Shown piece after piece: positions 53,145-62,030 of a DNA stretch of 64,000 nucleotides. The notes under the pieces were generated by a model that was not told the origin of the DNA, did not search any database, and saw only the letters and a program-made list of their open reading frames with translations. The translations under genes and the position numbers were made by a program. Each line of letters starts with the position of its first letter. Position 1 is the stretch's first letter. This DNA comes from an uncultured Tenacibaculum sp. (GTDB taxonomy: Bacteria > Bacteroidota > Bacteroidia > Flavobacteriales > Flavobacteriaceae): assembly GCA_947501615.1 (NCBI GenBank), contig CANMWK010000022.1:1-64000 (forward strand), given 5' to 3'.

Positions 53145-56000
53145 TTATACTTTTGTTTCCATATAATCCTCAATAGGATTACAAGAACAAATTAAATTTC
53201 TATCACCATAAGCATCGTCTACTCGTCTAACAGTAGGCCAAAACTTATTATCTTCAATATATGCTAAAGGAAAAGCTGCTTCTTTTCTTGTGTAAGGAAA
53301 ATCCCAACTATCATTTGTAAGCATAGCTAATGTATGTGGAGCATTTTTCAATACGTTATTTTGATCATCTTTTGAAGCCGCTTCTATTTCTTTACGAATA
53401 GAAATTAAAGCATCACAGAAACGATCTAATTCACCTAAACTTTCACTTTCTGTGGGTTCAACCATTATTGTACCGGCAACTGGGAAAGATACTGTAGGAG
53501 CATGAAAACCATAGTCCATTAATCGTTTTGCAATATCTACAACTTCAATTCCTTTTTGTTTAAACTCTCTACAATCTAAAATCATTTCGTGAGCTGCACG
53601 CCCCATTTCACCTGTGTATAAAGTTTGGAAATGATCTTGTAAACGCTCTTTCATGTAGTTTGCGTTTAAGATTGCGATTTTAGTTGAATCTGTTAATCCT
53701 TTAGAACCTAACATTGTGATATATCCATAAGAGATTAAACAAGCTAAAGCAGAACCCCAAGGAGCAGCTGAAATAGCAGTAATAGGATGATCTCCACCAG
53801 TAGTAATAACTGGGTTAGTAGGTAAGAAAGGAACCAACTGAGGAGCAACACAAATTGGTCCAACTCCTGGTCCACCACCACCGTGAGGAATCGCAAATGT
53901 TTTATGTAAGTTTAAGTGACAAACATCAGCTCCAATAGTTGCAGGATTTGTTAAACCTACTTGAGCATTCATATTTGCACCATCCATATAAACTTGTCCG
54001 CCGTTATCGTGAATAATTTGAGTAATTTCTTTAATGGCTTTTTCAAATACTCCATGAGTAGAAGGATAAGTAACCATTAAAGCAGCTAAATTAGCTGCGT
54101 GTAATTCAGCTTTCTCTCTTAAATCATCAACATCAATGTTACCTTTTTCATCTGTCTTTGTAACAACAACTTTCATTCCAGCCATTACTGCTGAAGCAGG
54201 ATTTGTACCGTGAGCAGAAGATGGAATTAAACAAATATTTCTATGCGTATCTCCATTTGCTTGGTGATAAGCTCTAATTACCATTAAACCTGCAAATTCT
54301 CCTTGTGCACCAGAGTTAGGTTGTAAAGAAGTTGCAGCAAAACCAGTAACAATATTTAATTGATGTTCTAAGTTTTTAAGTACAGTTTGATATCCTTCAG
54401 CTTGATTTAAAGGAACAAATGGGTGAATATTTCCCCATTGTGGATTACTTAAAGGTAACATTTCAGAAGCTGCATTTAGCTTCATTGTACATGAACCTAA
54501 AGAAATCATAGAGTGGTTTAAAGCTAAATCTTTACGCTCTAACTTTTTAATATAACGCATCATGTCTGTTTCAGAATGATACGTGTTAAATACTTCGTGA
54601 TCTAAGAATGAAGTATTTCTTTTAATGTTTTCAGGAATAATATCTTCTGAAACAAATTCAGTGATCGTGATATCTTGAATATTAAAAGCCTGCTCGAAAC
54701 AATCAACAATTGCATTGATTTCTTTTAAACCTACTGTTTCATTTAAAGAAATAGAAACATGGTTTTTATCGATGTAATTAAAGTTTACCTCATTTTTTTC
54801 AGCAACACTTCTTAACTGATCAGCTTCTACTTCAACAACAATTGTATCAAAATACGATTGATTCTTTTGCTTAAAACCTAAACGGTTTAACGCAGCAGTT
54901 AAAGTTTGTGTAGCACTGTGTGTTCTATTTGCAATGTACTCGATTCCTTCTTTACCGTGATAAACAGCATACATACCAGCCATAACAGCTAATAAAACCT
55001 GAGCAGTACAAATGTTAGAAGTTGCTCTTTCACGTTTAATGTGCTGTTCTCTAGTTTGTAGTGCCATACGTAATGCTGGTCCGCCATCTTTATCTTTAGT
55101 AAGTCCGATAATTCTACCAGGAATACTACGTTTGTAAGCTTCTTTAGTTGCAAAGAAACCAGCGTGAGGCCCACCATAACCTAAAGGAATTCCAAATCTT
55201 TGTGTAGTACCAACTACAACATCAACTCCAAATTCTCCAGGAGCTTTTAAAATAGCAAGAGATAAAATATCTGCAGCAACAGCTACTTTAATATTCGCAT
55301 TATTTGCTTTGCTTACAAATTCAGAATAATCTACTAAGCTACCGTGTTTTCCTGGGTATTGTAATATTGCTCCGAAGAATTCATCAGCAAAATCAAATTT
55401 TTCATGATCTCCGATTACTAATTCAATTCCAATAGGAATAGCTCTTGTTTCAAGAACAGATAATGTTTGAGGAAGTATTTCTTCAGACACAAAAAACTTA
55501 TTTGCACCAGCTTTCTTTTTAGCACGCTCTCTAACATCAAATAATAAAGCCATTGCTTCAGCAGCAGCCGTTCCTTCATCTAATAAAGAAGCATTAGCTA
55601 ACTCCATTCCTGTTAAATCACAAACCATAGTTTGGTAATTTAATAAAGCCTCTAATCTTCCTTGAGCGATTTCAGCTTGATATGGAGTGTAAGCAGTATA
55701 CCATCCTGGGTTTTCTAAAATATTTCTTTGAATTACACTAGGAGTAATCGCTTCATGATATCCTAAACCAATATAACTCTTAAAAATCTTATTTTTTGCT
55801 CCCAGTTCGTTGATGTGTTGTAAATACTCATATTCACTTAAAGCTTCTGGTAAATCCAAATCGTTTTGTAAGCGAATATCATCTGGAATAGTTTCGTAAA
55901 TTAGTTGGTCAATACTATCTACACCAATTGTTTTCAACATAGTCTCCTTTTCATGTGATCGAGGTCCAATATGTCGTAATTGAAATAAATTTGTATTCAT
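53145..56000 (-). CDS. gcvP: Glycine dehydrogenase (decarboxylating), P protein
   Basis: The protein has 951 residues from the ATG at 56000, starting MNTNLFQLRHIGPR. The upstream ATG at 56030 lies inside the promoter box (minus-strand TATTTTTG, 56028-56035) and was rejected. It contains both halves of the fused P protein: an N-terminal half with TPYQAEIAQGRLEALLNYQT, and a C-terminal half with the PLP-Lys motif HLNLHKTFAIPHGGGGPG. It decarboxylates glycine and passes the aminomethyl group to lipoyl-GcvH in the cleavage system; gcvH and gcvT are not in the window. Confidence 0.97.
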   Translation of the reverse strand: MNTNLFQLRHIGPRSHEKETMLKTIGVDSIDQLIYETIPDDIRLQNDLDLPEALSEYEYLQHINELGAKNKIFKSYIGLGYHEAITPSVIQRNILENPGWYTAYTPYQAEIAQGRLEALLNYQTMVCDLTGMELANASLLDEGTAAAEAMALLFDVRERAKKKAGANKFFVSEEILPQTLSVLETRAIPIGIELVIGDHEKFDFADEFFGAILQYPGKHGSLVDYSEFVSKANNANIKVAVAADILSLAILKAPGEFGVDVVVGTTQRFGIPLGYGGPHAGFFATKEAYKRSIPGRIIGLTKDKDGGPALRMALQTREQHIKRERATSNICTAQVLLAVMAGMYAVYHGKEGIEYIANRTHSATQTLTAALNRLGFKQKNQSYFDTIVVEVEADQLRSVAEKNEVNFNYIDKNHVSISLNETVGLKEINAIVDCFEQAFNIQDITITEFVSEDIIPENIKRNTSFLDHEVFNTYHSETDMMRYIKKLERKDLALNHSMISLGSCTMKLNAASEMLPLSNPQWGNIHPFVPLNQAEGYQTVLKNLEHQLNIVTGFAATSLQPNSGAQGEFAGLMVIRAYHQANGDTHRNICLIPSSAHGTNPASAVMAGMKVVVTKTDEKGNIDVDDLREKAELHAANLAALMVTYPSTHGVFEKAIKEITQIIHDNGGQVYMDGANMNAQVGLTNPATIGADVCHLNLHKTFAIPHGGGGPGVGPICVAPQLVPFLPTNPVITTGGDHPITAISAAPWGSALACLISYGYITMLGSKGLTDSTKIAILNANYMKERLQDHFQTLYTGEMGRAAHEMILDCREFKQKGIEVVDIAKRLMDYGFHAPTVSFPVAGTIMVEPTESESLGELDRFCDALISIRKEIEAASKDDQNNVLKNAPHTLAMLTNDSWDFPYTRKEAAFPLAYIEDNKFWPTVRRVDDAYGDRNLICSCNPIEDYMETKV

Positions 56001-56027
56001 TATTGCTGTGTTGTTAATTTTAAGGAG

Positions 56028-56035
56028 CAAAAATA
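56028..56035 (-). promoter_or_regulatory. -7 promoter box of gcvP
   Basis: CAAAAATA on the plus strand is TATTTTTG on the minus strand, an exact TAnnTTTG match 27 bases before the ATG at 56000. Confidence 0.6.
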
Positions 56036-56287
56036 ACTAAATATTGAAAATCTTTTAAATATAGTAAGACAAGTTTTTAACTATTAAGAATGATTATCAA
56101 CAGTTGTTTGAGGTATATGTTGCTATTTTGAAATGTATTTGTCTACAGAATAATAAAAATACATGTTTTTATATATGTCAAACACTTCTAAAAACACTAA
56201 TAGCAAAGAGCTATAGGTGGTAAGAATGATAGTAAGATAATCTTCATAAAATAAAGGTTACAGTAATAGAACTTATGATATTTGAAC

Positions 56288-56295
56288 TACCTTTG
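56288..56295 (+). promoter_or_regulatory. -7 box directly before a GTG start
   Basis: TACCTTTG matches TAnnTTTG exactly and ends four bases before the GTG at 56300. If used, the transcript would start at or near the start codon and be leaderless. No -33 element was clear. Confidence 0.4.
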
Positions 56296-56299
56296 TAAT

Positions 56300-57115
56300 G
56301 TGAAAATTTTAAAGTCTATTTTTGAGTTTTACATCAATTCAAGTATTCATGTCGCTTTAGCTGTTTATGCATTACTAAGAATAACTGAATTTTATTATAA
56401 TTTACCTTATAATGAAGCTTTAAACTATGTAGCTTTTTACGGAACAATTACGGGTTATAATTTTGTGAAATATGCTGGTATTGCCAAGTTGCATCATAGG
56501 AGTTTAACTAAAAATTTAAGGTTAATTCAGGTGTTTTCTCTTTTGAGTTTTGTGTTGATGTGTTACTACTTAACATTATTGGATGTAAAAGTTCTTTTCT
56601 ATTGTATTCCTTTTTCTTTGCTAACATTATTTTATGCTGTCCCTGTTTTTAAAGGATTAACTAAAAACCTAAGAAATATAGGAATGTTAAAAATCTTTAT
56701 AATAGCAGTAGTATGGACTGGTGTAACTTCTGTGCTTCCTCTAATAGTATACAAAAGCGCAACAATCAATGAGTATTTATATTTTATTCAACGATTTTTA
56801 TTTGTAATAGTGCTTACTTTACCTTTTGATATTCGAGACATGCGTTACGATAAAAAGAGTCTACAAACAATACCTCAACTCATAGGGGTAGAGCGAACTA
56901 AAAAATTTGGATTCGTATTATTATTGGTAACCTTAATCATTGAGTTTTTTGTAACGCCAAATTCAAGTTTTAAATTTAGTTACGGAATTGTTTTTTTTAT
57001 TTTATTAATACTTCTTCAACGTTCTAAAATAAAACAATCAAAATACTATGCATCGTTTCTAGTCGAAGCCGTTCCAATTATTTGGTTTTTAGTATTAACC
57101 TTTTCTATTACCTGA
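56300..57115 (+). CDS. UbiA-like polytopic membrane protein
   Basis: The protein has 271 residues from the GTG at 56300 and about eight or nine membrane helices. FDIRDMRYDKKSLQTIP between helices matches the second Asp-rich motif of UbiA prenyltransferases (DxRDxxxD, then TIPxxxG). The first motif (NDxxDxxxD) is not visible; the matching position reads NFVKYAG, so activity is doubtful. A frame start at the TTG at 56282 lies in front of the promoter box and is less likely. The function cannot be assigned beyond a UbiA-related fold. Confidence 0.7.
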   Translation: MKILKSIFEFYINSSIHVALAVYALLRITEFYYNLPYNEALNYVAFYGTITGYNFVKYAGIAKLHHRSLTKNLRLIQVFSLLSFVLMCYYLTLLDVKVLFYCIPFSLLTLFYAVPVFKGLTKNLRNIGMLKIFIIAVVWTGVTSVLPLIVYKSATINEYLYFIQRFLFVIVLTLPFDIRDMRYDKKSLQTIPQLIGVERTKKFGFVLLLVTLIIEFFVTPNSSFKFSYGIVFFILLILLQRSKIKQSKYYASFLVEAVPIIWFLVLTFSIT

Positions 57116-57150
57116 AAAATGGTAGACTACTAGAGTTAAGATATTCCGAA

Positions 57151-57171
57151 ATACTGAAACGAATTCAGTAT
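57151..57171. terminator. Small hairpin after the UbiA-like gene
   Basis: ATACTGAA pairs with TTCAGTAT around a five-base loop. There is no T run, so its role is uncertain. A second inverted repeat in this gap is TTGAATAAC (57223-57231) / GTTATTCAA (57254-57262), upstream of yaaA. Confidence 0.35.
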
Positions 57172-57337
57172 AGGTAAACTTGGAATAATGCAAAAACAAG
57201 TTTTTACAACTAAAAAAGAGTATTGAATAACCAAGATAAATCCATTTAAAAAAGTTATTCAATTATAAGTTTTAAGACTTTTGTAATTTTTTAAATATTA
57301 GAAAGAGTTATATTTTTACAAAACAAACAAGATTACG

Positions 57338-58096
57338 ATGAAAATAATTATTTCTCCAGCAAAGTCTTTGGATTTTGAGACTAAAGCAACTACTGAAGAT
57401 TATTCAACTCCAAGGTTTTTAGATCAATCTGAAAAGTTAAATAAGAAGCTTAAAACTTTATCAAGAAAAAAGTTATCTGAACTTATGAAGATTTCTGATG
57501 ATTTAAGTGCGCTTAATTATGATAGAAACCAAAGTTGGAATATGCCGTTTGATTTAAATAATGCGAAACAAGCTGTATTTAGTTTTACAGGAGAGGTGTA
57601 TAGAGGAATTGACGTAATGACATTAGCAGAAGATAAAATTCCTGCATTACAAGATAAACTAAGAATATTATCAGGATTATATGGATTATTAAGACCTTTA
57701 GATTTAATTCAGCCTTACAGATTAGAAATGGGGACAAAATTAAAGGTAGGAAGAACAGAAAATTTATATAAATTTTGGGACACTACTTTAGCAGATTCTT
57801 TAAACGATGAACTAGAAGATGGAGAATTGTTAGTGAATTTGGCTAGTACAGAGTATTTTAAAGCGCTTCCAAAAAAGGTATTGAAAGTCCCTATGATAAC
57901 TCCAGTGTTTAAAGATTTTAAGAACGGACAATATAAAACCATTATGACTTTTGCTAAAAAAGCTCGGGGACTAATGGTGCGTTATATTATTAACAATAAT
58001 GTTGAAACTGTAGACCAGTTAAAAGGTTTTGATATTGATGGTTATGGGTTTTCTGAGGAATTATCTGAAGGAAATAATTTAGTGTTTACACGATAG
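57338..58096 (+). CDS. yaaA: Peroxide stress protein YaaA (DUF328)
   Basis: The 252-residue protein starts MKIIISPAKSLDFE and has the YaaA landmarks SFTGEVYRGID, RILSGLYGLLRPLD and FAKKARGLMVRY. YaaA limits free iron and protects DNA under hydrogen peroxide stress in E. coli; the fold binds DNA. An inverted repeat lies in its upstream gap (see 57151-57171). The gene is followed by a strong hairpin without a T run. Confidence 0.94.
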   Translation: MKIIISPAKSLDFETKATTEDYSTPRFLDQSEKLNKKLKTLSRKKLSELMKISDDLSALNYDRNQSWNMPFDLNNAKQAVFSFTGEVYRGIDVMTLAEDKIPALQDKLRILSGLYGLLRPLDLIQPYRLEMGTKLKVGRTENLYKFWDTTLADSLNDELEDGELLVNLASTEYFKALPKKVLKVPMITPVFKDFKNGQYKTIMTFAKKARGLMVRYIINNNVETVDQLKGFDIDGYGFSEELSEGNNLVFTR

Positions 58097-58113
58097 TAGA
58101 GAGAACTTAAAAC

Positions 58114-58146
58114 ACAACATACTATCATAAATAGATAGTATGTTGT
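58114..58146. terminator. 13-base perfect hairpin between yaaA and peptide 4
   Basis: ACAACATACTATC (58114-58126) pairs perfectly with GATAGTATGTTGT (58134-58146) around a seven-base loop. No T run follows on either strand, so it could be a processing or stability element rather than a plain terminator. Confidence 0.6.
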
Positions 58147-58165
58147 ATGTAGGTATGGTTACATT

Positions 58166-58348
58166 TTAATAATAAACATATCCACCTCTTCCGTCACAAG
58201 CAGCTAAATAACCATTTTGAAAACATCTCGTTCCTCTTTTAGCAGTGCTACAAACACCACTACAACCGAATTGAAAAATTCCTCCGTTAATTGATTGCTG
58301 CTCTTGTGTACTTAATTTTTCACCTAGATTTAAAAGTGTTTTTTTCAT
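58166..58348 (-). CDS. GG-leader Cys-rich peptide precursor 4, 60 residues
   Basis: The 23-residue leader MKKTLLNLGEKLSTQEQQSI ends NGG and is close to that of peptide 2 (MKK[ST][IL]LNLG, then QQ, then GG). The core of 37 residues begins IFQFGCSGVC, has four Cys and ends GRGGYVYY, with a basic centre (KRGTRC). A C39-type transporter would cut after GG; none is visible in the window. It is convergent with yaaA; a 30-base repeat also found at 9206 lies 125 bases upstream. Confidence 0.75.
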   Translation of the reverse strand: MKKTLLNLGEKLSTQEQQSINGGIFQFGCSGVCSTAKRGTRCFQNGYLAACDGRGGYVYY

Positions 58349-58473
58349 AATTAATAGGATTTAATTGATATAATTTGAAGAATAAAAATAAAGAATATAA
58401 AATTTTGAAACACACTTTAACCAATAATCGATAGTCTTTAAACTATATTCGCTACCCTTTTCTAAATATTCTA

Positions 58474-58503
58474 TTATACGAAGTTTTTAATCATAAATCG
58501 TAT
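58474..58503. repeat. 30-base repeat, copy 2
   Basis: Identical to 9206-9235 over 30 bases (TTATACGAAG to AAATCGTAT). Here the terminal inverted repeat is six bases (ATACGA / TCGTAT). It lies in the upstream gap of peptide 4. Confidence 0.8.
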
Positions 58504-58598
58504 GAGTTGTGGATTGTATTATTTATAAGAAGCAAAAAAATAACTTACAATTGAATTATTGTAAGCTATTTTGTTTTATGTTTTTTACTAGTATTTAA

Positions 58599-60023
58599 TT
58601 AACAATCAGCCAAACCAACAGTGATCGCCAATCCTCCTTCAGAAGTTTCTTTGTAGTTTTTATTCATGTCTTTCGCTGTTTCCCACATCGTTTCAATAAC
58701 TTTATCTAAAGGAACAATAGCATCTTCAGGGTTTCCTTCCAAGGCTAATTCAGCAGCATTAATGGCTTTGATAGCTCCCATCGCATTTCGTTCAATGCAA
58801 GGTATTTGCACTAAGCCACCAATTGGATCGCAGGTTAATCCTAAATGATGTTCCATAGCGATTTCTGAAGCTTCTAAACATTGTGCGGGTGTACCTCCAA
58901 GCAATTCAGTTAAAGCTGCGGCAGCCATAGCTGAAGAAACACCAATTTCTGCTTGACAACCTCCCATTGCTGCTGAAATTGTAGCGTTTTTCTTGAATAA
59001 ACTACCTATTTCACCAGCGACGAGTAAAAATTTTCGAACATGTTCTAATGTAGCATCATGATTTTCAATAACCATATAATACATTAAAACTGCAGGTATT
59101 ACACCAGCGCTACCATTTGTAGGAGCTGTAACAACTCTACCTAAAGAAGCATTTACTTCATTTACAGATAAAGCTAAACAACTTACCCATTTTAAGATTT
59201 CTCTAAATTTAACTTCAGTACTTCTTATTGCAGAAATCCATTCGTCTTTATTTTTGTATTGACTTCCTTTAATCAGTTTTTCATGAGTAGCAAAAGCTCT
59301 TCGCTTTACATTTAATCCACCTGGTAGTATTCCTTCTGTATGGCATCCAATGTACATGCACTCCAACATAGTCTCCCAAATAGTATCTAGTTTTGCATTT
59401 ACTTCATGTTCTGAGCGAAGTTTAATTTCATTTGCAAAAACGATTTCAGAGATAGATTTGTTGTTGTTCTTACAATATTGCTCTAAATCTTTGGCTTTAT
59501 TTATAGGAAATGGAAAAGAAACTTCTGTATTCGTTACTGCTTCTTTATGAGCATTCTCTTGAATTACAAAACCACCACCGATAGAGTAGTATGTTTCAGA
59601 AGAAATCTCATTTTTATTTTGGTCAAAAGCTCTAAAAGTTAAACCATTGGCATGAAAAGGAAGAAATTCTCTGTGAAATTCAATATTATTTTCTACGAAA
59701 TCGATTTCTTTTTCAAGGTTAAAAAAAAGAATATTATTTTCTTTAATCTTGTCTATAATAGATGCTATAGCGTTTATTGGAATAAATTCAGGATCTGTTC
59801 CACTTAAGCCCAACAGCACAGCTAAATCTGTAGCATGACCTTTACCAGTTAAAGACAAAGAACCATATAAATCTACTTTAATTGTTGTTACTTGATTAAA
59901 GATTTCAAGTTCTTTCACTTTTTTAATCCATTGTTGTGCAGCCCTCCAAGGTCCTAAAGTATGAGAACTAGAAGGTCCTACACCAACTTTTAGCATATCA
60001 AAAACACTAATAAATTGTGACAT
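58599..60023 (-). CDS. sdaA: L-serine ammonia-lyase (iron-sulfur type)
   Basis: The 474-residue single-chain enzyme begins with SVFDMLKVGVGPSSSHT. It contains the cluster cysteines in GGCQAEIG, LTCDPIGG and IPCIERN, and ends VGLADC with the C-terminal Cys that occupies the 4Fe-4S cluster in the resting enzyme. It deaminates L-serine to pyruvate. It is transcribed from a TATTTTTG box at 60045-60052 on the minus strand, which partly overlaps the terminator of the gene before it. Confidence 0.96.
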   Translation of the reverse strand: MSQFISVFDMLKVGVGPSSSHTLGPWRAAQQWIKKVKELEIFNQVTTIKVDLYGSLSLTGKGHATDLAVLLGLSGTDPEFIPINAIASIIDKIKENNILFFNLEKEIDFVENNIEFHREFLPFHANGLTFRAFDQNKNEISSETYYSIGGGFVIQENAHKEAVTNTEVSFPFPINKAKDLEQYCKNNNKSISEIVFANEIKLRSEHEVNAKLDTIWETMLECMYIGCHTEGILPGGLNVKRRAFATHEKLIKGSQYKNKDEWISAIRSTEVKFREILKWVSCLALSVNEVNASLGRVVTAPTNGSAGVIPAVLMYYMVIENHDATLEHVRKFLLVAGEIGSLFKKNATISAAMGGCQAEIGVSSAMAAAALTELLGGTPAQCLEASEIAMEHHLGLTCDPIGGLVQIPCIERNAMGAIKAINAAELALEGNPEDAIVPLDKVIETMWETAKDMNKNYKETSEGGLAITVGLADC

Positions 60024-60044
60024 AAGTTTTAGTTGTTTGTATCA

Positions 60045-60052
60045 CAAAAATA
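60045..60052 (-). promoter_or_regulatory. -7 promoter box of sdaA
   Basis: CAAAAATA on the plus strand is TATTTTTG on the minus strand, an exact match 21 bases before the ATG at 60023. Confidence 0.55.
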
Positions 60053-60088
60053 AAAAACCTGTATTGAATATCAATACAGGTTTTTTTA
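60053..60088 (-). terminator. Terminator of the DUF2853 gene
   Basis: AAACCTGTATTGA and TCAATACAGGTTT form a perfect stem with A and T runs on both sides, between the two leftward genes. Confidence 0.9.
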
Positions 60089-60108
60089 ATAAGTTTAAGA
60101 ATAGGAAA

Positions 60109-60450
60109 TTACATTCCGTACACAGATTCTTTACCAAACTTTTTAGTTAAAAGATAGTAAACTACTGCACGATATTTATTTCTTTCTGACTTACCAATTT
60201 GTTCTACTACTTCTGCAATAGCATCATCTAATTCAGTACCATCAGCTAAACCTAATTTTTTTATTAAAAAGTTCTTCTTTACAGTTTCTAATTCTTTTGG
60301 ATCAGAACCAGAAACAGTTTCAGCATCTCTTTTATAGATTGATGGGCCTAAACCTTTGGTTACAGCGGTTAATAAATCTGCATCAAAACTTAAGTTTTTG
60401 TTACTCATAAAGTTTTTGTACAGTTCCACTTTTTCGTCAAATTTGCTCAT
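60109..60450 (-). CDS. DUF2853 family protein
   Basis: The 113-residue small helical protein begins MSKFDEKVELYKNFM and ends FGKESVYGM, containing RDAETVSGSDPKELETVKKN and the late YRAVVYYLL helix. DUF2853 is found in Bacteroidota and Proteobacteria with a known helical-bundle fold but no function. A TATATTTG box on the minus strand (60491-60498) lies 40 bases before the start, and a terminator follows, so it is monocistronic. Confidence 0.92.
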   Translation of the reverse strand: MSKFDEKVELYKNFMSNKNLSFDADLLTAVTKGLGPSIYKRDAETVSGSDPKELETVKKNFLIKKLGLADGTELDDAIAEVVEQIGKSERNKYRAVVYYLLTKKFGKESVYGM

Positions 60451-60490
60451 AATTTCTTAATATTAGTTATTTTGTTTTTCAACATCTCTT

Positions 60491-60498
60491 CAAATATA
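60491..60498 (-). promoter_or_regulatory. -7 promoter box of the DUF2853 gene
   Basis: CAAATATA on the plus strand reads TATATTTG on the minus strand, an exact TAnnTTTG match 40 bases from the start codon. Confidence 0.55.
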
Positions 60499-60653
60499 GA
60501 AAAATAATTAGGTAAATCAAATTGAATTCTATTCTGAAAAAGAATGATTTTTCTTATTGAATTTAGTTTCTATTTGTTAATTATTTTGTTGAAAACTATA
60601 TTAGAATACTATTTTAAAAAAATGGATCTTGTAGTAGATTTATAATACATCAA

Positions 60654-62030
60654 ATGCTACATTACATGCCATTATCAAAATTTGAATCTATGTTAAAAAC
60701 TAACGAAGTATATTTTTTCGATACTTCTGAGTTTGAACTCATAGTAGAGCATTATTTAAATGTAGGAAAACATGCATTAGCAAAAAAAGCCTTACAGTTG
60801 GGGTTGGGTCAACATCCAGAATCAATTAATTTAAAGCTGTTGAAGGTCGAATTATTCATTTTTGATAATGAGATTGAAAAAGCAGTAAAATTGTTAACTG
60901 ATATAGAGGCTATAGAACCTCATAATGATGAGGTGTTTATTCAGAAAGCAACAATTTTATCTAAGCATAAAAAACATAAAGAGGCTATTGCTATTTTAAA
61001 AGAATCTCTGGAGTTTGTTCAAGACCCTGTAGATGTTTGGGCTATGATAGGAATGGAATATTTGTATTTGGATGATTATGAAAATGCGAGGTTTAATTTT
61101 GCAAAATGTATAGATGTCGATTTTGAAGATTACTCTTCATTGTACAATATCGTGTATTGCTTTGAAATGGAGGAAAACTATGAAGAATCTATTATATACT
61201 TAAGAGCATATATAAACAAAAATCCATATAGTGAAGTAGCTTGGCATCAATTGGGTAAGCAGTATTATGAATTAAACCGTTTTGAAGAAGCTTTAATTTC
61301 TTTTGAATATGCAGTTTTAATTGATGATAGTTTCATTGGAGGGTATTTAGAAAAAGCCAAAACTTTAGAACATTTACAGCGTTTTGAAGAAGCTATTGAA
61401 AATTATCTTATTACTTTAGAATTAGATGATCCTACAGCTTATGTGTATATAAAAGTAGGTGAGTGCTATACTAAGTTAGAGCAAATAGAAATAGCAATAA
61501 AATATTATAAAAAAGCGGTTTATGAAGATCCTTTATTGGATAGAGGTTGGTTATTGTTAATTGATGCGTATTCAACTATAAAAGATTATGATAAGGCTCT
61601 TTATTACGTTAATAAAGCATTGCAAATAGACGACTCTAATGCTACGTATTGGAGGAAAAATGCAGAAATTAATAGTCATCTTGAGTTTTATGATGAAGCG
61701 ATAAAAGCTTTTCATATGTGTATTAACCTTGGTGACATTGATATTGAGGTTTATATAGCTTTAGTAGACGTGTTAATAGCTTCTAAAGATTTTGAAAATG
61801 CATTAATTATACTTTTGAAAGCAAGAAAAGTTTATAAAGATTTTGCTGAGATAGAGTATCGTTTATTTGGGTTGTTTAAAATGAAACAAGAGAATGAAAA
61901 TGCATTTAATCATTTGCAGAAAGGTTTGAAAGTAGATTTTGATTACCATACTACACTTCAAGAATTATTTCCTGAAATTTATACACAAAAAGAAATTCAA
62001 AATTTTATTTTAAGTTTTAGATCATTCTAA
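60654..62030 (+). CDS. Tetratricopeptide repeat protein
   Basis: The 458-residue protein is almost entirely TPR helices of about 34 residues from residue 20 to the end (roughly eleven units), including SEVAWHQLGKQYYELNRFEE and AYVYIKVGECYTKLEQIE. It is acidic, with no signal peptide or membrane segment. It presumably is a cytoplasmic protein-protein adaptor. An internal ATG at residue 5 is an alternative start. The stop overlaps by nine bases the end of the convergent symporter gene. Confidence 0.9.
   Translation: MLHYMPLSKFESMLKTNEVYFFDTSEFELIVEHYLNVGKHALAKKALQLGLGQHPESINLKLLKVELFIFDNEIEKAVKLLTDIEAIEPHNDEVFIQKATILSKHKKHKEAIAILKESLEFVQDPVDVWAMIGMEYLYLDDYENARFNFAKCIDVDFEDYSSLYNIVYCFEMEENYEESIIYLRAYINKNPYSEVAWHQLGKQYYELNRFEEALISFEYAVLIDDSFIGGYLEKAKTLEHLQRFEEAIENYLITLELDDPTAYVYIKVGECYTKLEQIEIAIKYYKKAVYEDPLLDRGWLLLIDAYSTIKDYDKALYYVNKALQIDDSNATYWRKNAEINSHLEFYDEAIKAFHMCINLGDIDIEVYIALVDVLIASKDFENALIILLKARKVYKDFAEIEYRLFGLFKMKQENENAFNHLQKGLKVDFDYHTTLQELFPEIYTQKEIQNFILSFRSF

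Noticed and set aside
56001..56030. Ten-residue extension of GcvP
   Set aside because: The upstream ATG lies inside the exact -7 box, and homologous text begins at the second Met.
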